A model generated the notes under the pieces. That model searched no databases. It saw only the letters and a list, made by a program, of their open reading frames with translations, and was not told where the DNA came from. Shown piece by piece: positions 34,501-41,573 of a stretch of DNA of 64,000 nt. The DNA comes from Mucilaginibacter terrigena. GTDB lineage: Bacteria > Bacteroidota > Bacteroidia > Sphingobacteriales > Sphingobacteriaceae. The position numbers were made by a program, and so were the translations under genes. Within the stretch, counting starts at the first letter, position 1, and every line of letters begins with the position of its first letter. The stretch spans positions 682,001 through 746,000 of the forward strand of contig NZ_SEWG01000002.1 of assembly GCF_004168255.1 (NCBI RefSeq), read 5' to 3'.

Positions 34501-37476
34501 ATACAAGTTACCGGCATCGTCAAATGCCATGGCTTTTGTAGAAATATTGTCTGTTGCAATTTCAACTGCCGGGCTGCCATCAGCAGGATATTTAAATAAC
34601 TTGCTTGGATATGAGTTATCTAACAAATAGACATTTCCCTGCGGATCGAGTTTTATTTTATAAGCCTGGCTTATTTCACCGTTACCCAATGATGTATAAT
34701 TAGTGCTATACCCAAATGTATTAACATCAGTTGCCGTTGGCGTAACCGGTGTATTAGCGGTGTTTACTATAAAAGTTTGCGCGGTACCATAGCTTACGGT
34801 TGGTGGCACTACTTTAGTAACAGTAATGGTGTAAGTTTTTGTAGCGCCGGCTGCTGCTGTTACTACAAATTCAATATTATTAATGCCAATAGCAAGCGGA
34901 ACTGTTACCGCCGAACCTGAAGTAACGGGAGCGCCGTTATAGGTTATTGCTGCGCTTGCATCAGCCACTGTTGGAGTAATATTTAACGATGCTAAACTTG
35001 AAGGCACCGTCGCGGTATAAGCTATTGTACCTGCATTAAACACAGGGCTTATGGTGGCCCCTGTTACAGCAAGTGTGCTCAAATCGGCATTGTTTGATGC
35101 TACGCCGATGACAGCGGTGCTTGTAATACTTTCGACATCATTATAAGCAGTAACGCTATATGAGGTAGCAGTCGATAGCACTGTAGGTGTACCACCAATA
35201 GCACCCGTATTTTGGTTAAAGCTTAAACCTTTAGGTAATTTACTATCGATAAAATAGCCGCCTGTAGGAGTAATTATTTTAGCATTGGCAGCATAGGTTG
35301 CCATATAGATAGAGCCTTTTTCATCTAAAAATAAACCACCCGGATATTGATAGGCACTACCCGCAGCAAGGATTTTCACTCCACTGCCATCCGCAGGAAT
35401 TTCAAGCAATCGCGAATATTGTGCGTCTCCGGCAAAAAGGTTACCCGCTTTGTCAAAAACCAAAGAAATTACCTGGCTGCCGGTATAAATAGTTTCCACA
35501 TGGCTATCCGTCGAGTACCATATTTTTTTGATGGCCATATTGTTTTGGTCAGCAACAAAAAGGTTACCGTCATCATCAACAGCCACATCTGTTGCGTTAC
35601 TAAAAGCAATGCCAATTTCAACGGCCGTACCGGCGCCTGGTGATAATTTTTTGATGCTGCCGCTTCCGCCGTCGGCCATGTAGATAGTGCCGTCTTTTGC
35701 CATCGTCATGTTATATATATAGCTGATGCCGGTCGCTATAGTAGTAACCGTATTCGTGCCCGCCGCTATCTTTTTAATAACTCCATAGCCGGCATCAGCC
35801 AAATATAAGTTGCCCGCATCGTCAAGAGTTATAGCGCTTGGGTACGCGCCATCAGTTCCTACTTCAACCCCGGTAGTGCCATATGTGTTATATTTGAATA
35901 TTTTATAATTGCCAAGATCAAGCATATAGGTGTTACCCAGATTGTCTCTTTTAATGTTTCCGATCTGCAAAAAGGTGCCTCCAAAATTAACCGCGCCGCC
36001 ATACCCAAATGTCGCAACATTTGCCGCTGTAGGTGTTAATGGCGTAGCAGCAGTGTTAATGGCAAAAGTTTTAGGTGCATAGCTAACTGTTGGCGCTATT
36101 CTTTTGGTAATAGTGATGGTATATGTTTTTGTAGCGCCACCCGGGGCAGTTACAATAAATGGAAGGCTATTGATGCCCCCGTTAAGCGGAATTGTTACCG
36201 CCGACCCGGAAGTAACCGGGCTGCCGTTATAAGTAATTATTGAACCCGCGACTACTACAGTTGGTGTAACATCTATAGATGCTACAGTTGCGCCCACCGT
36301 ACCTGAATAAGATATGGTACCCGCATCAAATGCCGGGCTAACAGTGGCCCCGGTAACGGTTAGCGCGCTTAGATCTGTATTACCTGATAATACAGTAATG
36401 TTAATGGTTGATGTTGCAGCGCTGCCGGCGCCATAAGCAGTTATTGTGTAATCTTTAGCTGGCGATGATGCTGTAGGCGTACCGCTGATGGTACCCGTAG
36501 CGCTATCAAAAACAAGCCCAGCGGGCAATATTTTATCCAGGTAATAACCGCCTGATGGCACAACCTGGTAAATTTTTTTGCCGCCATAATCACCATAAAA
36601 AACCTTACCATCCTTGCGTACCGCTAAACCATATATAGCGTTAGTTGGCAGGGGGATATCCAGGTAAGTGTTATTGCTGACATTTTTTTTGTGAATGATA
36701 TTAGTCTGATTGGTCCAGTAAATATCACCTGCGCCATCAACAGCCACCATTACTATAGATTGTGTTGGTACAGATATCTCAACATTTGAAGTATTATTGG
36801 GTTTAATTTTGGTTATGCTGCCGTTATTATTATCCAGTACATACAAGTTATCATTGGCATCTGTAACCATGCTTATCGGGTTACCAAAAGTATTGCTCAG
36901 GGTTTCGGTATGGCCGTCTGATGCGTACTTCTTATTCAGTTTGGTGTTGGTGCCGTCGTAAAAAGTATAATAAAGGTCGCCTGCTTTATTGGCTGCTATT
37001 AAGCCGTTAACACCGATAACAATATCTTCGGTATGGCCGTCGCTGGCATAGGTTTTTACTATTTTGTTTGCGTCGGGGTCTATTACGTACAAATTATCAT
37101 TGGCATCCATGGCAATGTTAGCAGGAAACATGTAACCCGAACTATAAACAGAAATATTTCCGGAAACATCAACTTTTTTTATGTCTGTATGATCAGCGTC
37201 TAAAAAGTAAATATTGCCTTGAGAATCCATCCTGAAGTATGAGGGGTTGAAAGCCGGCGTTGCAAAAACCTGGGCTGAATTGTAACCTGGCGCTGATATG
37301 TTAGATGCGGTAGGCGTTACCGGGGTAATGGCAGTGTTTGTTGCAAAAGTTTGCGCTGTACCATAGCTTAATGTTGGCTGCGCGTTTACGGTATTAAAAC
37401 CTAAACTAAGCAGGGTTGCAAAGCATATGTTTTTTAATAATAACAAGCTTTTGCTAATGGGTAAAGATGAACTCAT
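28504..37476 (-). CDS. giant secreted repeat protein with T9SS/gliding C-terminal domain (2990 aa)
   Basis: A 2990-aa surface or secreted protein. The signal peptide ends near VNAQPTLSYG (residue about 33). It is modular. Five NHL-type beta-propeller modules (starting near residues 40, 470, 905, 1340 and 1950; repeats like DDAGNLYLADAG) are mostly followed by a putative Ig domain (LPAGLxFxxxTGxISGTPT) and a cadherin-like beta-sandwich domain (YNGxPVTSGSAVTxPL and TKTYTITxTK). The C-terminal third is a run of further sandwich domains, five of them near-identical units of about 98 residues. The last 95 residues are a gliding-motility-associated C-terminal domain (VSPNGDGSNDFLSVEGL, then a LKPGTYYYQIEY end), the type IX secretion signal class. 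It is probably an adhesin or cell-surface scaffold; no catalytic motif is visible. Confidence 0.8.
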   Translation of the reverse strand: MSSSLPISKSLLLLKNICFATLLSLGFNTVNAQPTLSYGTAQTFATNTAITPVTPTASNISAPGYNSAQVFATPAFNPSYFRMDSQGNIYFLDADHTDIKKVDVSGNISVYSSGYMFPANIAMDANDNLYVIDPDANKIVKTYASDGHTEDIVIGVNGLIAANKAGDLYYTFYDGTNTKLNKKYASDGHTETLSNTFGNPISMVTDANDNLYVLDNNNGSITKIKPNNTSNVEISVPTQSIVMVAVDGAGDIYWTNQTNIIHKKNVSNNTYLDIPLPTNAIYGLAVRKDGKVFYGDYGGKKIYQVVPSGGYYLDKILPAGLVFDSATGTISGTPTASSPAKDYTITAYGAGSAATSTINITVLSGNTDLSALTVTGATVSPAFDAGTISYSGTVGATVASIDVTPTVVVAGSIITYNGSPVTSGSAVTIPLNGGINSLPFIVTAPGGATKTYTITITKRIAPTVSYAPKTFAINTAATPLTPTAANVATFGYGGAVNFGGTFLQIGNIKRDNLGNTYMLDLGNYKIFKYNTYGTTGVEVGTDGAYPSAITLDDAGNLYLADAGYGVIKKIAAGTNTVTTIATGISYIYNMTMAKDGTIYMADGGSGSIKKLSPGAGTAVEIGIAFSNATDVAVDDDGNLFVADQNNMAIKKIWYSTDSHVETIYTGSQVISLVFDKAGNLFAGDAQYSRLLEIPADGSGVKILAAGSAYQYPGGLFLDEKGSIYMATYAANAKIITPTGGYFIDSKLPKGLSFNQNTGAIGGTPTVLSTATSYSVTAYNDVESITSTAVIGVASNNADLSTLAVTGATISPVFNAGTIAYTATVPSSLASLNITPTVADASAAITYNGAPVTSGSAVTVPLAIGINNIEFVVTAAAGATKTYTITVTKVVPPTVSYGTAQTFIVNTANTPVTPTATDVNTFGYSTNYTSLGNGEISQAYKIKLDPQGNVYLLDNSYPSKLFKYPADGSPAVEIATDNISTKAMAFDDAGNLYLADASTHVVKKMAVGTGEVTVLSSSGVNYPFGMAIAKNGTIYVADFGDSNIKQIPAGGGTPVVVGTGFNQPTDVAVDAAGNVYVADQGNGKLKKIWITTDGHTEDVTDIRQPVAVTVDNADNVFVSDLSNFRIYELPANGSGPQIIASGLDLQNIYGLDVNDKGVIYSAQISNNHANVITPSGGYFINSKLPAGLTFNQNTGIISGTPTVLSPAKNYIVTAYGTGGVISSTISVAVVSNNADLSALAVSGAGLSPAFNANTITYTSSVSSTVTSVTITPTAAATDATITYNGNPVTSDSVITVPLVNGTNTIAFIVTAGSGDTKTYTLTINKLIPPTLSYEASKSLVINAAVTITPTAANVGALSYNNPLTNFGSNLGGQAVRAVFDSHGNAYILSNFRGNVEVVPADGSPAYTIGGPFNFPLALAIDKDNNLYISDYAGSTSPIYKIAAGTTTSTLLTSAYQYILGITPDNQGNLYLADVYGHSVSKYNIGTNTGVSISNAFTYPCTVVLRDDKLFVQDLQTTQIFRMGLDGSNMTQIIAYSGSSSFDIDATGFIYSGNSNLIRWNLDGSGALTIPTGINDIYTTSADTKGKVYIGKIGGNEMKVLQPSGGYFIDKLLPAGLSFNANTGTISGTPTKLNPATQYRITAYNGQDSTSARITLGVEANKNLSNLVTDAGVLTPIFNADSISYKISADNSLTTTNITATLSELSNSLTINGTTAASGTPVSVALNVGDNIIPVVITSPLDNSTKSYTVNIHRISNDYKLSDLTTSEGSLTPSFDADVFNYTVDLPMGTTSAKLRPSAYPLATINVAGVPVTSGAESQILTLIPGDNSVEVSVLAEDGTSTGTYTVNLRVPVPSSLLLSKILVNGTLRPGFTPEQTTYHVDVPNSFENVFISTASDDALSAIKINGTDPGPTGEALIPINLGDNIIPIVVTSNNGDTKTYTITVTRLIPEPTSSPIAAQLYKTGVTITPLSTGFGNVDAPGYLPLADTLTKAIPTPTGIAINQAGDLFIADVTAGAVYKIDAGGGAPVAILTGLNTPLGVATDADGNVYAAALGNSTIKKVTPGGVITNLGSGLLFPTGLTVDAAGNIYVDETANHAVKKITPAGITTTLTTDLSFPYGITVDANYFYVADNSAGTIERFNLSGGAKTTFISGLTNPTDVKIDATGNIYVNQGGTNIVTKYDKTGNNPVDISTDYSGLFGIALGKNGEIYTTDNGRQTIEKLTPSGGYYLSDVLPDGLVFDTATGIISGTPTTVTAAKDYTITAYNRGGSATSIVNIGVTTPIATLVNLTLSIGTLNPVFDGAVTTYTATVPNETTDITPIATDAGAIISVNGTPVISGTPLTLTLAEGANPFTVLVTNGTATKTYDLVLTRTISSIANVSFTLNPVAVLTPVPGTADRNFATSVSASTGFVTITPKAVGPGAIITINGVPVANRTSSGPIALDFGATVINALVTAQDGTTTKTYKITVTRNGSTNAVASFRLDPNVTLVSTTGDASTNYSTSVNPGVNTVSVTPTTLDGATVTIDGTAVASGSASAPIRLSAGVTLINAVVTSQNGTVIKTYSIAVKRLGSNNASASFKLNPVSTLTAATGTADKNFTASVASGTTTVTLTPEAIDAGATITINGVAVASGVASAPIALDAGATTISAVVTAQDGVTVKTYNITVTRNGSNNAVVSLKLTPTAILTATTGAATVNYSTSVAAATSSITLTATAQDANATITINGIAVASGVASAPITLSMGATTITTTVVAQDGVTTRTYAIVVNRSGSSNASASFKLSNNVSLQDAAGTADKNYSTSVEASIASIRVTPKAIDAGATITINGMAVVSGTASDQITLATGENVINAIVTAQDGTTVKTYNLYITRQPNSFMIDKANAGLLFANKANNNLLPTGDDGVVVHQGVSPNGDGSNDFLSVEGLSAYPNNRVSIMNANGVLVFEARDYGKDGSNLFDGHSNKTGVLLKPGTYYYQIEYKAGKENKRKTGYLILKY
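28876..30360 (-). repeat. tandem cadherin-like domain repeats, five units of about 297 bp
   Basis: Within the giant gene, five consecutive units start at about 30360, 30063, 29770, 29475 and 29173 (minus strand). Each encodes about 98 residues with the shared phrases ATITINGxAVASG and VVTAQDGxTxKTY. Unit lengths are near 294-300 bp. These are coding repeats and a likely site of recombination or copy-number change. Confidence 0.75.
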
Positions 37477-38097
37477 TGGGGAATGATATAATAGTTAGTC
37501 AATAGTAATTACAAGGGGGTAACAATAATCGCTTTTTAGAATGGGGTAAGGGCAAATCAGCGTGTTAAATCACCTAACATTGGTGTTTAAACGTTGGTAT
37601 CGAAGTCTTGGGAAAGTAAAGCTTAAGTAAAGTTATCTCCATATAATGGGTTTAATCGTTTATTTTAATCAGGGTATAAAATAGCCGGGCTTTCCCCCGT
37701 TTTTATTTAAATTTAATTCAGAGTTACGGAAAAAAATCCGGTCGAAATCTCGTTACAATTTTTTACGAACAAATTCACCACAGTTTCGGGTTGTTTAAAA
37801 AGCAAAATGGGCCGTTTAAACCCCCGTATATTACACAACGGTTAAATGTTTGTCATCAAAAAACAAAAGACAGGTAGTAATACTTGAATTCCAGCAAGTT
37901 ACAAATATTACTTATAAATTTCAACCGGTACTGCATTCTGTTAAATAAATAAACCTTGCCGATTTATTTGAAACATTATACCACACTATGCAAAAATGAG
38001 TTTAAGGGCGCAATTTGTATAGGGCAAAAATAGCTTTTTACCGTAGTGAATATGCCGCATCCCTGTATCGTTTATGGATACATGTCCTGGTCAGGTA
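37477..38097. other. AT-rich intergenic region, no gene seen
   Basis: About 620 bases between two minus-strand genes. I see no ORF with coding character. It must carry the promoter of the giant repeat gene, but no exact TTTG/TAnnTTTG pair is obvious. The membrane-protein gene ends at its right border without a clear terminator. Confidence 0.5.
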
Positions 38098-39678
38098 TTA
38101 GCGGGCTTTCGTAGCAAAATAAAGTACGTAATCATCGCTTAGTTCTTTAAGCGAAAAACCTTTATACCCCGGAAACGATTTGAGGATTACGCTTGCCCTG
38201 ATGCCAATATAATGCGATGGCATTAGAATATATAATGGCCCTGCATGGCCTTTGTGCAGGTATTCATCAAAATTTATATTGATGTCTTTACTAAGCGCGG
38301 GCAAAATAATAGCGCGGTTATGTTGTATCTCTAAACCAATATCGGGGCTAAAGAATACAAATGTGGCGTTTTTGTTCCGGTCATCAAGCAGCTTAATATA
38401 ATTAAGGCTTTGCTGATCTATAAACTGCTGGCCAATACCCGATGTGCCGTAAGCGGTATAGTTTTTTAATCCGTAATAGCCTGTTAAATAAAACTGAATA
38501 GTAAAAAACATGATGCCGCCAATAGCCAGCCCCAATGCCACCCTGAATACCATTTTATAATGGCTAAAAAGATGCAGTAAACCGGGGATAATTAATAAAC
38601 CCATTACCCGGAAGTGCCGGGCCTCGTACGATATATCCAGTTTGCGCATATAAGCCGAACCAAAAAACAGGATGGATACGCTATAGAATATTATAAGTAT
38701 TGCCTGATAGCTTTTATTGGGCGCATTCCGGTATATGGCATAAATAAGCACCACGCTTAAAACAGCCAGCAATAAAATCACTAACATTACCCACCCGGGC
38801 GACAGGATAGCATCATCATTATGAAATATAAGGCCGTTAAATAGGTCATCAACCGAAAAGCCCGAGAGCAGGGGCGAAGCGATAGGGAATGCAAGCGTCT
38901 TCCAGCTCAGATCGAAACCGTTTGAACCTGAAGATGGGTTAACCCCTTTATTTAAATACAATATGTAAATAACAACTACCGAAGCAACAGCCGGTATAGC
39001 CACCCAAAAACCTTTTAATACCCAGGCCCTGATGCCACTTAACCCTTTTGAAATTTGTACCCAGGTAAAAAGCAACCCCGCCGCGTAGATCCATATAAAC
39101 GATGATTTACAAATAAAACCTATCCAGCCCGAAAGCAGCACGAACAAGGCAAACTTCCAGTTGGCCTTTGTGAAAACAAGGCAGCCGTATAAAAACCACC
39201 CGGTAAAAGCAAACAACAATATTTCGCCGCCGGTATAAAAAATATAAGGTGTAAAAAATGCCTGCTGGCATATGATCACAACCAGGCTTAAGGCGGTTAT
39301 TAATGGCGTAAAGCCCGCTTTTTTAAAAAATGAATAAAAGCCGGCAAGCCCTATTATCTGGCAAAGGGCGGTGGTAACCGCGGCGGCTTGCCCGGTATTA
39401 AGGCCGAAAATAGTTTTGAAAAAATGCGGCAGCAGATATTGCCCCGGCGACCACCACGATATAAACTCGCTTACATTTGAAGCTATATTTTGCTGATCGG
39501 GTTTGGTAAGAACATTAAATGCACCACCCATTTGCATCGACCGCATAACAAGGAACCCCCAGCTGGCATCAGGAAAAATGGCGGAAGGGGTTATAATGGT
39601 AAGCACGCCTAACACAGTTACTACAACAAATACGGTTAAAAGAATGATTCTGTGTATCGGCGTGTATGATTTTTGCAT
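38098..39678 (-). CDS. polytopic membrane protein, GT-C-like
   Basis: A 526-aa integral membrane protein with about 10-12 hydrophobic segments. The first helix (IILLTVFVVVTVLGVLTII) is followed by a loop with an acidic residue (FPDASWGF), and the soluble C-terminal 120 residues end in YVLYFATKAR. This plan (N-terminal helix, acidic first extracytoplasmic loop, many helices, periplasmic tail) is that of GT-C glycosyltransferases using lipid-linked sugars, but no family signature is certain. It lies 11 bases downstream of a WcaF-like acetyltransferase gene on the same strand, which supports a role in surface glycan synthesis. It could also be a polysaccharide polymerase or flippase-like protein. 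Confidence 0.5.
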   Translation of the reverse strand: MQKSYTPIHRIILLTVFVVVTVLGVLTIITPSAIFPDASWGFLVMRSMQMGGAFNVLTKPDQQNIASNVSEFISWWSPGQYLLPHFFKTIFGLNTGQAAAVTTALCQIIGLAGFYSFFKKAGFTPLITALSLVVIICQQAFFTPYIFYTGGEILLFAFTGWFLYGCLVFTKANWKFALFVLLSGWIGFICKSSFIWIYAAGLLFTWVQISKGLSGIRAWVLKGFWVAIPAVASVVVIYILYLNKGVNPSSGSNGFDLSWKTLAFPIASPLLSGFSVDDLFNGLIFHNDDAILSPGWVMLVILLLAVLSVVLIYAIYRNAPNKSYQAILIIFYSVSILFFGSAYMRKLDISYEARHFRVMGLLIIPGLLHLFSHYKMVFRVALGLAIGGIMFFTIQFYLTGYYGLKNYTAYGTSGIGQQFIDQQSLNYIKLLDDRNKNATFVFFSPDIGLEIQHNRAIILPALSKDININFDEYLHKGHAGPLYILMPSHYIGIRASVILKSFPGYKGFSLKELSDDYVLYFATKAR

Positions 39679-39689
39679 AGGTGGTAGTA

Positions 39690-40241
39690 TTACTGAATAA
39701 CGCGGGGGCGTACTTTAACTGCAGGGTTTCCCTGGTAAATAAAACCGGCTTCCAGGTTTTTATTGGCTACCGAGCCGCTTGTAAGCACAGTATGGCCGGC
39801 TGCCGTTATCCCCTGGTTAACCATAGCGCCGCAACCTATCCAAACACCATCTTCAATAGTAATGATGCCTGTTATCAGATCAAACGATTGCTTTTTATAG
39901 TTGTGACTGCCTGTTTGCAATATGGCACCCTGCGATATACAGACATTGTTACCAATGTTAACCGCTACCAGGTTATCAATCCAAACGCGTTCGCCTATCC
40001 AACTGTGGTTGCCAATTTTTAAATGCCAGGGATATTTTATGTTTACGCCGGGCTTTATAACCACCCCGCTGCCAACCCTGGCGCCAAACAAGCGTAATAA
40101 AAAAACTTTAAATGCACTTATTGGTAACAAACCTGTTTTAAAAAATACCGAACTGGCATAATACCACAATACCCGTTTAACAGCGCTGCCACCTGGTTTG
40201 TAAGGGTGGTTATTATATGTAGACAAATTGGTTTGCGGCAT
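39690..40241 (-). CDS. wcaF: WcaF-like hexapeptide acetyltransferase
   Basis: A 183-aa left-handed beta-helix acyltransferase of the WcaF (colanic-acid-type) family, expected to O-acetylate a sugar of a surface polysaccharide using acetyl-CoA. Evidence is the N-terminal segment YNNHPYKPGGSAVKRVLWYY typical of WcaF, then hexapeptide-repeat turns from about residue 55 (GSGVVIKPGVNIKYPW, IGERVWIDNLVAVNIGNNVC), the catalytic-loop segment GSHNY (about 110-114), and the ending GNPAVKVRPR. The length is normal for the family. It is the first gene of a two-gene unit with the membrane protein downstream. Confidence 0.8.
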   Translation of the reverse strand: MPQTNLSTYNNHPYKPGGSAVKRVLWYYASSVFFKTGLLPISAFKVFLLRLFGARVGSGVVIKPGVNIKYPWHLKIGNHSWIGERVWIDNLVAVNIGNNVCISQGAILQTGSHNYKKQSFDLITGIITIEDGVWIGCGAMVNQGITAAGHTVLTSGSVANKNLEAGFIYQGNPAVKVRPRVIQ

Positions 40242-40281
40242 TTATTAAGATAGCTTGGATAACGTTTAAAACACGCGATCT

Positions 40282-40289
40282 CAAAATTA
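40282..40289 (-). promoter_or_regulatory. possible -7 element of the wcaF-like gene
   Basis: On the minus strand this reads TAATTTTG, matching TAnnTTTG, 41 bases before the start at 40241. No matching TTTG -33 box is found at the usual distance, so it is tentative. Confidence 0.3.
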
Positions 40290-40535
40290 CATATTTTGTA
40301 TTTTAAATAAGGCCCTTTTAGTAAGGAAGCTTTATAATGCTATATCGGGGTTGGGATATTTTAGATCGGGCTTTATTAATCATCTCATACACAGTGTTGT
40401 GCAAACAGAAAAGCGGTGCCATACAATTTAAACAAGCCAATTGTTTTAATTTATTACACTTTTTTATATTTCAGACCGTCAAATTCCTAAAATATATTTA
40501 CTTTAATGCCTCACTAAAATACGATATTCTATAAC

Positions 40536-41549
40536 ATGAGATGTACTGCAATTGTGCTGCTGGTTTTTCTAACAATGTCTATTACCGCATCAGCACAAAA
40601 GTCCGGATTGATCAATTCCGGCGAAGTAATTAAAGAAGGGATTCAACTTCACGATTCGAGCGAATACAAAAAAGCGCTGATATTATTTGATAAGGTTAAC
40701 CGCAGTGATACAAATTATGTATGGGCGCTATATCAAAAAGCGCTAACCTGCGAGGCCGATAGCCAATACACCCAAGCCATTAAATATTGTAAAGAAGGCC
40801 TTGCACTTAAGGAAATGCGAGAGTATGAGCCCGACCTGTACAATACTTACGGCAATACCTTAAGCGACTCTAAGCTGTATGAACAGGCTATAAAAGTTTT
40901 TGATGCTGCCATTGCCAAATACCCGCATTACTCGTTATTACATTTTAATAAAGGAGTGGTGTTGCTGCAGATTGAAAAATCGCGAGATGCCGAGCTGGAG
41001 TTTCAAAAAGCGCTTTTAATAAACCCCTATATGTATAGCGCGCATTACCAGTTATCCCTTGCGGCGCTGCAGCAGGGAAAACTGATACCGGCTTTTATGA
41101 GCAGTGTGGCCTATCTTTTTGTAAACCCCGAAGGGAAGTACTTTTCAAACGCAATTAACATACTCAGCCAGATATCTAAAAGTACCGACGAGGTTTTAAA
41201 ACTGAAAAACGAACGAAAGGAAACACCCGATGCTAATTACCAGATGATGGAAGAGATCATCCTGTCCAAAATAGCCCTTGATAAACAATACAAACCAATC
41301 ATAGTGCTGGATGATGTTTTATCGCGCCAGATACAGGTGTTGTTTGAAAAACTGGAGTATGATGCCGGCAGTAAGGATTTTTATATTCAATATTACTTAC
41401 CATACTACAAAAAGGTGTATAAGGATGGTAAATTCGAACCGTTTATTAACCACGCGTTCTCAAACGCCAAGGTTGATGTGATACAGGATTATCTAAAGAA
41501 AAATAAAAAATCGATGGAGGGTTTTATCAACGAAGCCGCCGACTATTAA
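40536..41549 (+). CDS. exported TPR protein, probably the N-terminal part of a longer protein
   Basis: A 337-aa product with a clear Sec signal peptide (residues 1-21, cleavage after TASA) and several tetratricopeptide repeats (about 30-200), for example YKKALILFDKVNRSDTNYVW and YMYSAHYQLSLAALQQGKL. The C-terminal third is charged and helical. It ends at a single TAA (41547-41549). The same frame then continues without another stop into a long YwqK/MORN-like repeat protein ending at 43835. I think the two are parts of one periplasmic or surface protein interrupted by a nonsense codon, unless read-through or an independent TTG start is used. First gene of a plus-strand run through 47723. Confidence 0.65.
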   Translation: MRCTAIVLLVFLTMSITASAQKSGLINSGEVIKEGIQLHDSSEYKKALILFDKVNRSDTNYVWALYQKALTCEADSQYTQAIKYCKEGLALKEMREYEPDLYNTYGNTLSDSKLYEQAIKVFDAAIAKYPHYSLLHFNKGVVLLQIEKSRDAELEFQKALLINPYMYSAHYQLSLAALQQGKLIPAFMSSVAYLFVNPEGKYFSNAINILSQISKSTDEVLKLKNERKETPDANYQMMEEIILSKIALDKQYKPIIVLDDVLSRQIQVLFEKLEYDAGSKDFYIQYYLPYYKKVYKDGKFEPFINHAFSNAKVDVIQDYLKKNKKSMEGFINEAADY

Positions 41550-41573
41550 AACCTTATCCGTTCCACACAAGAG

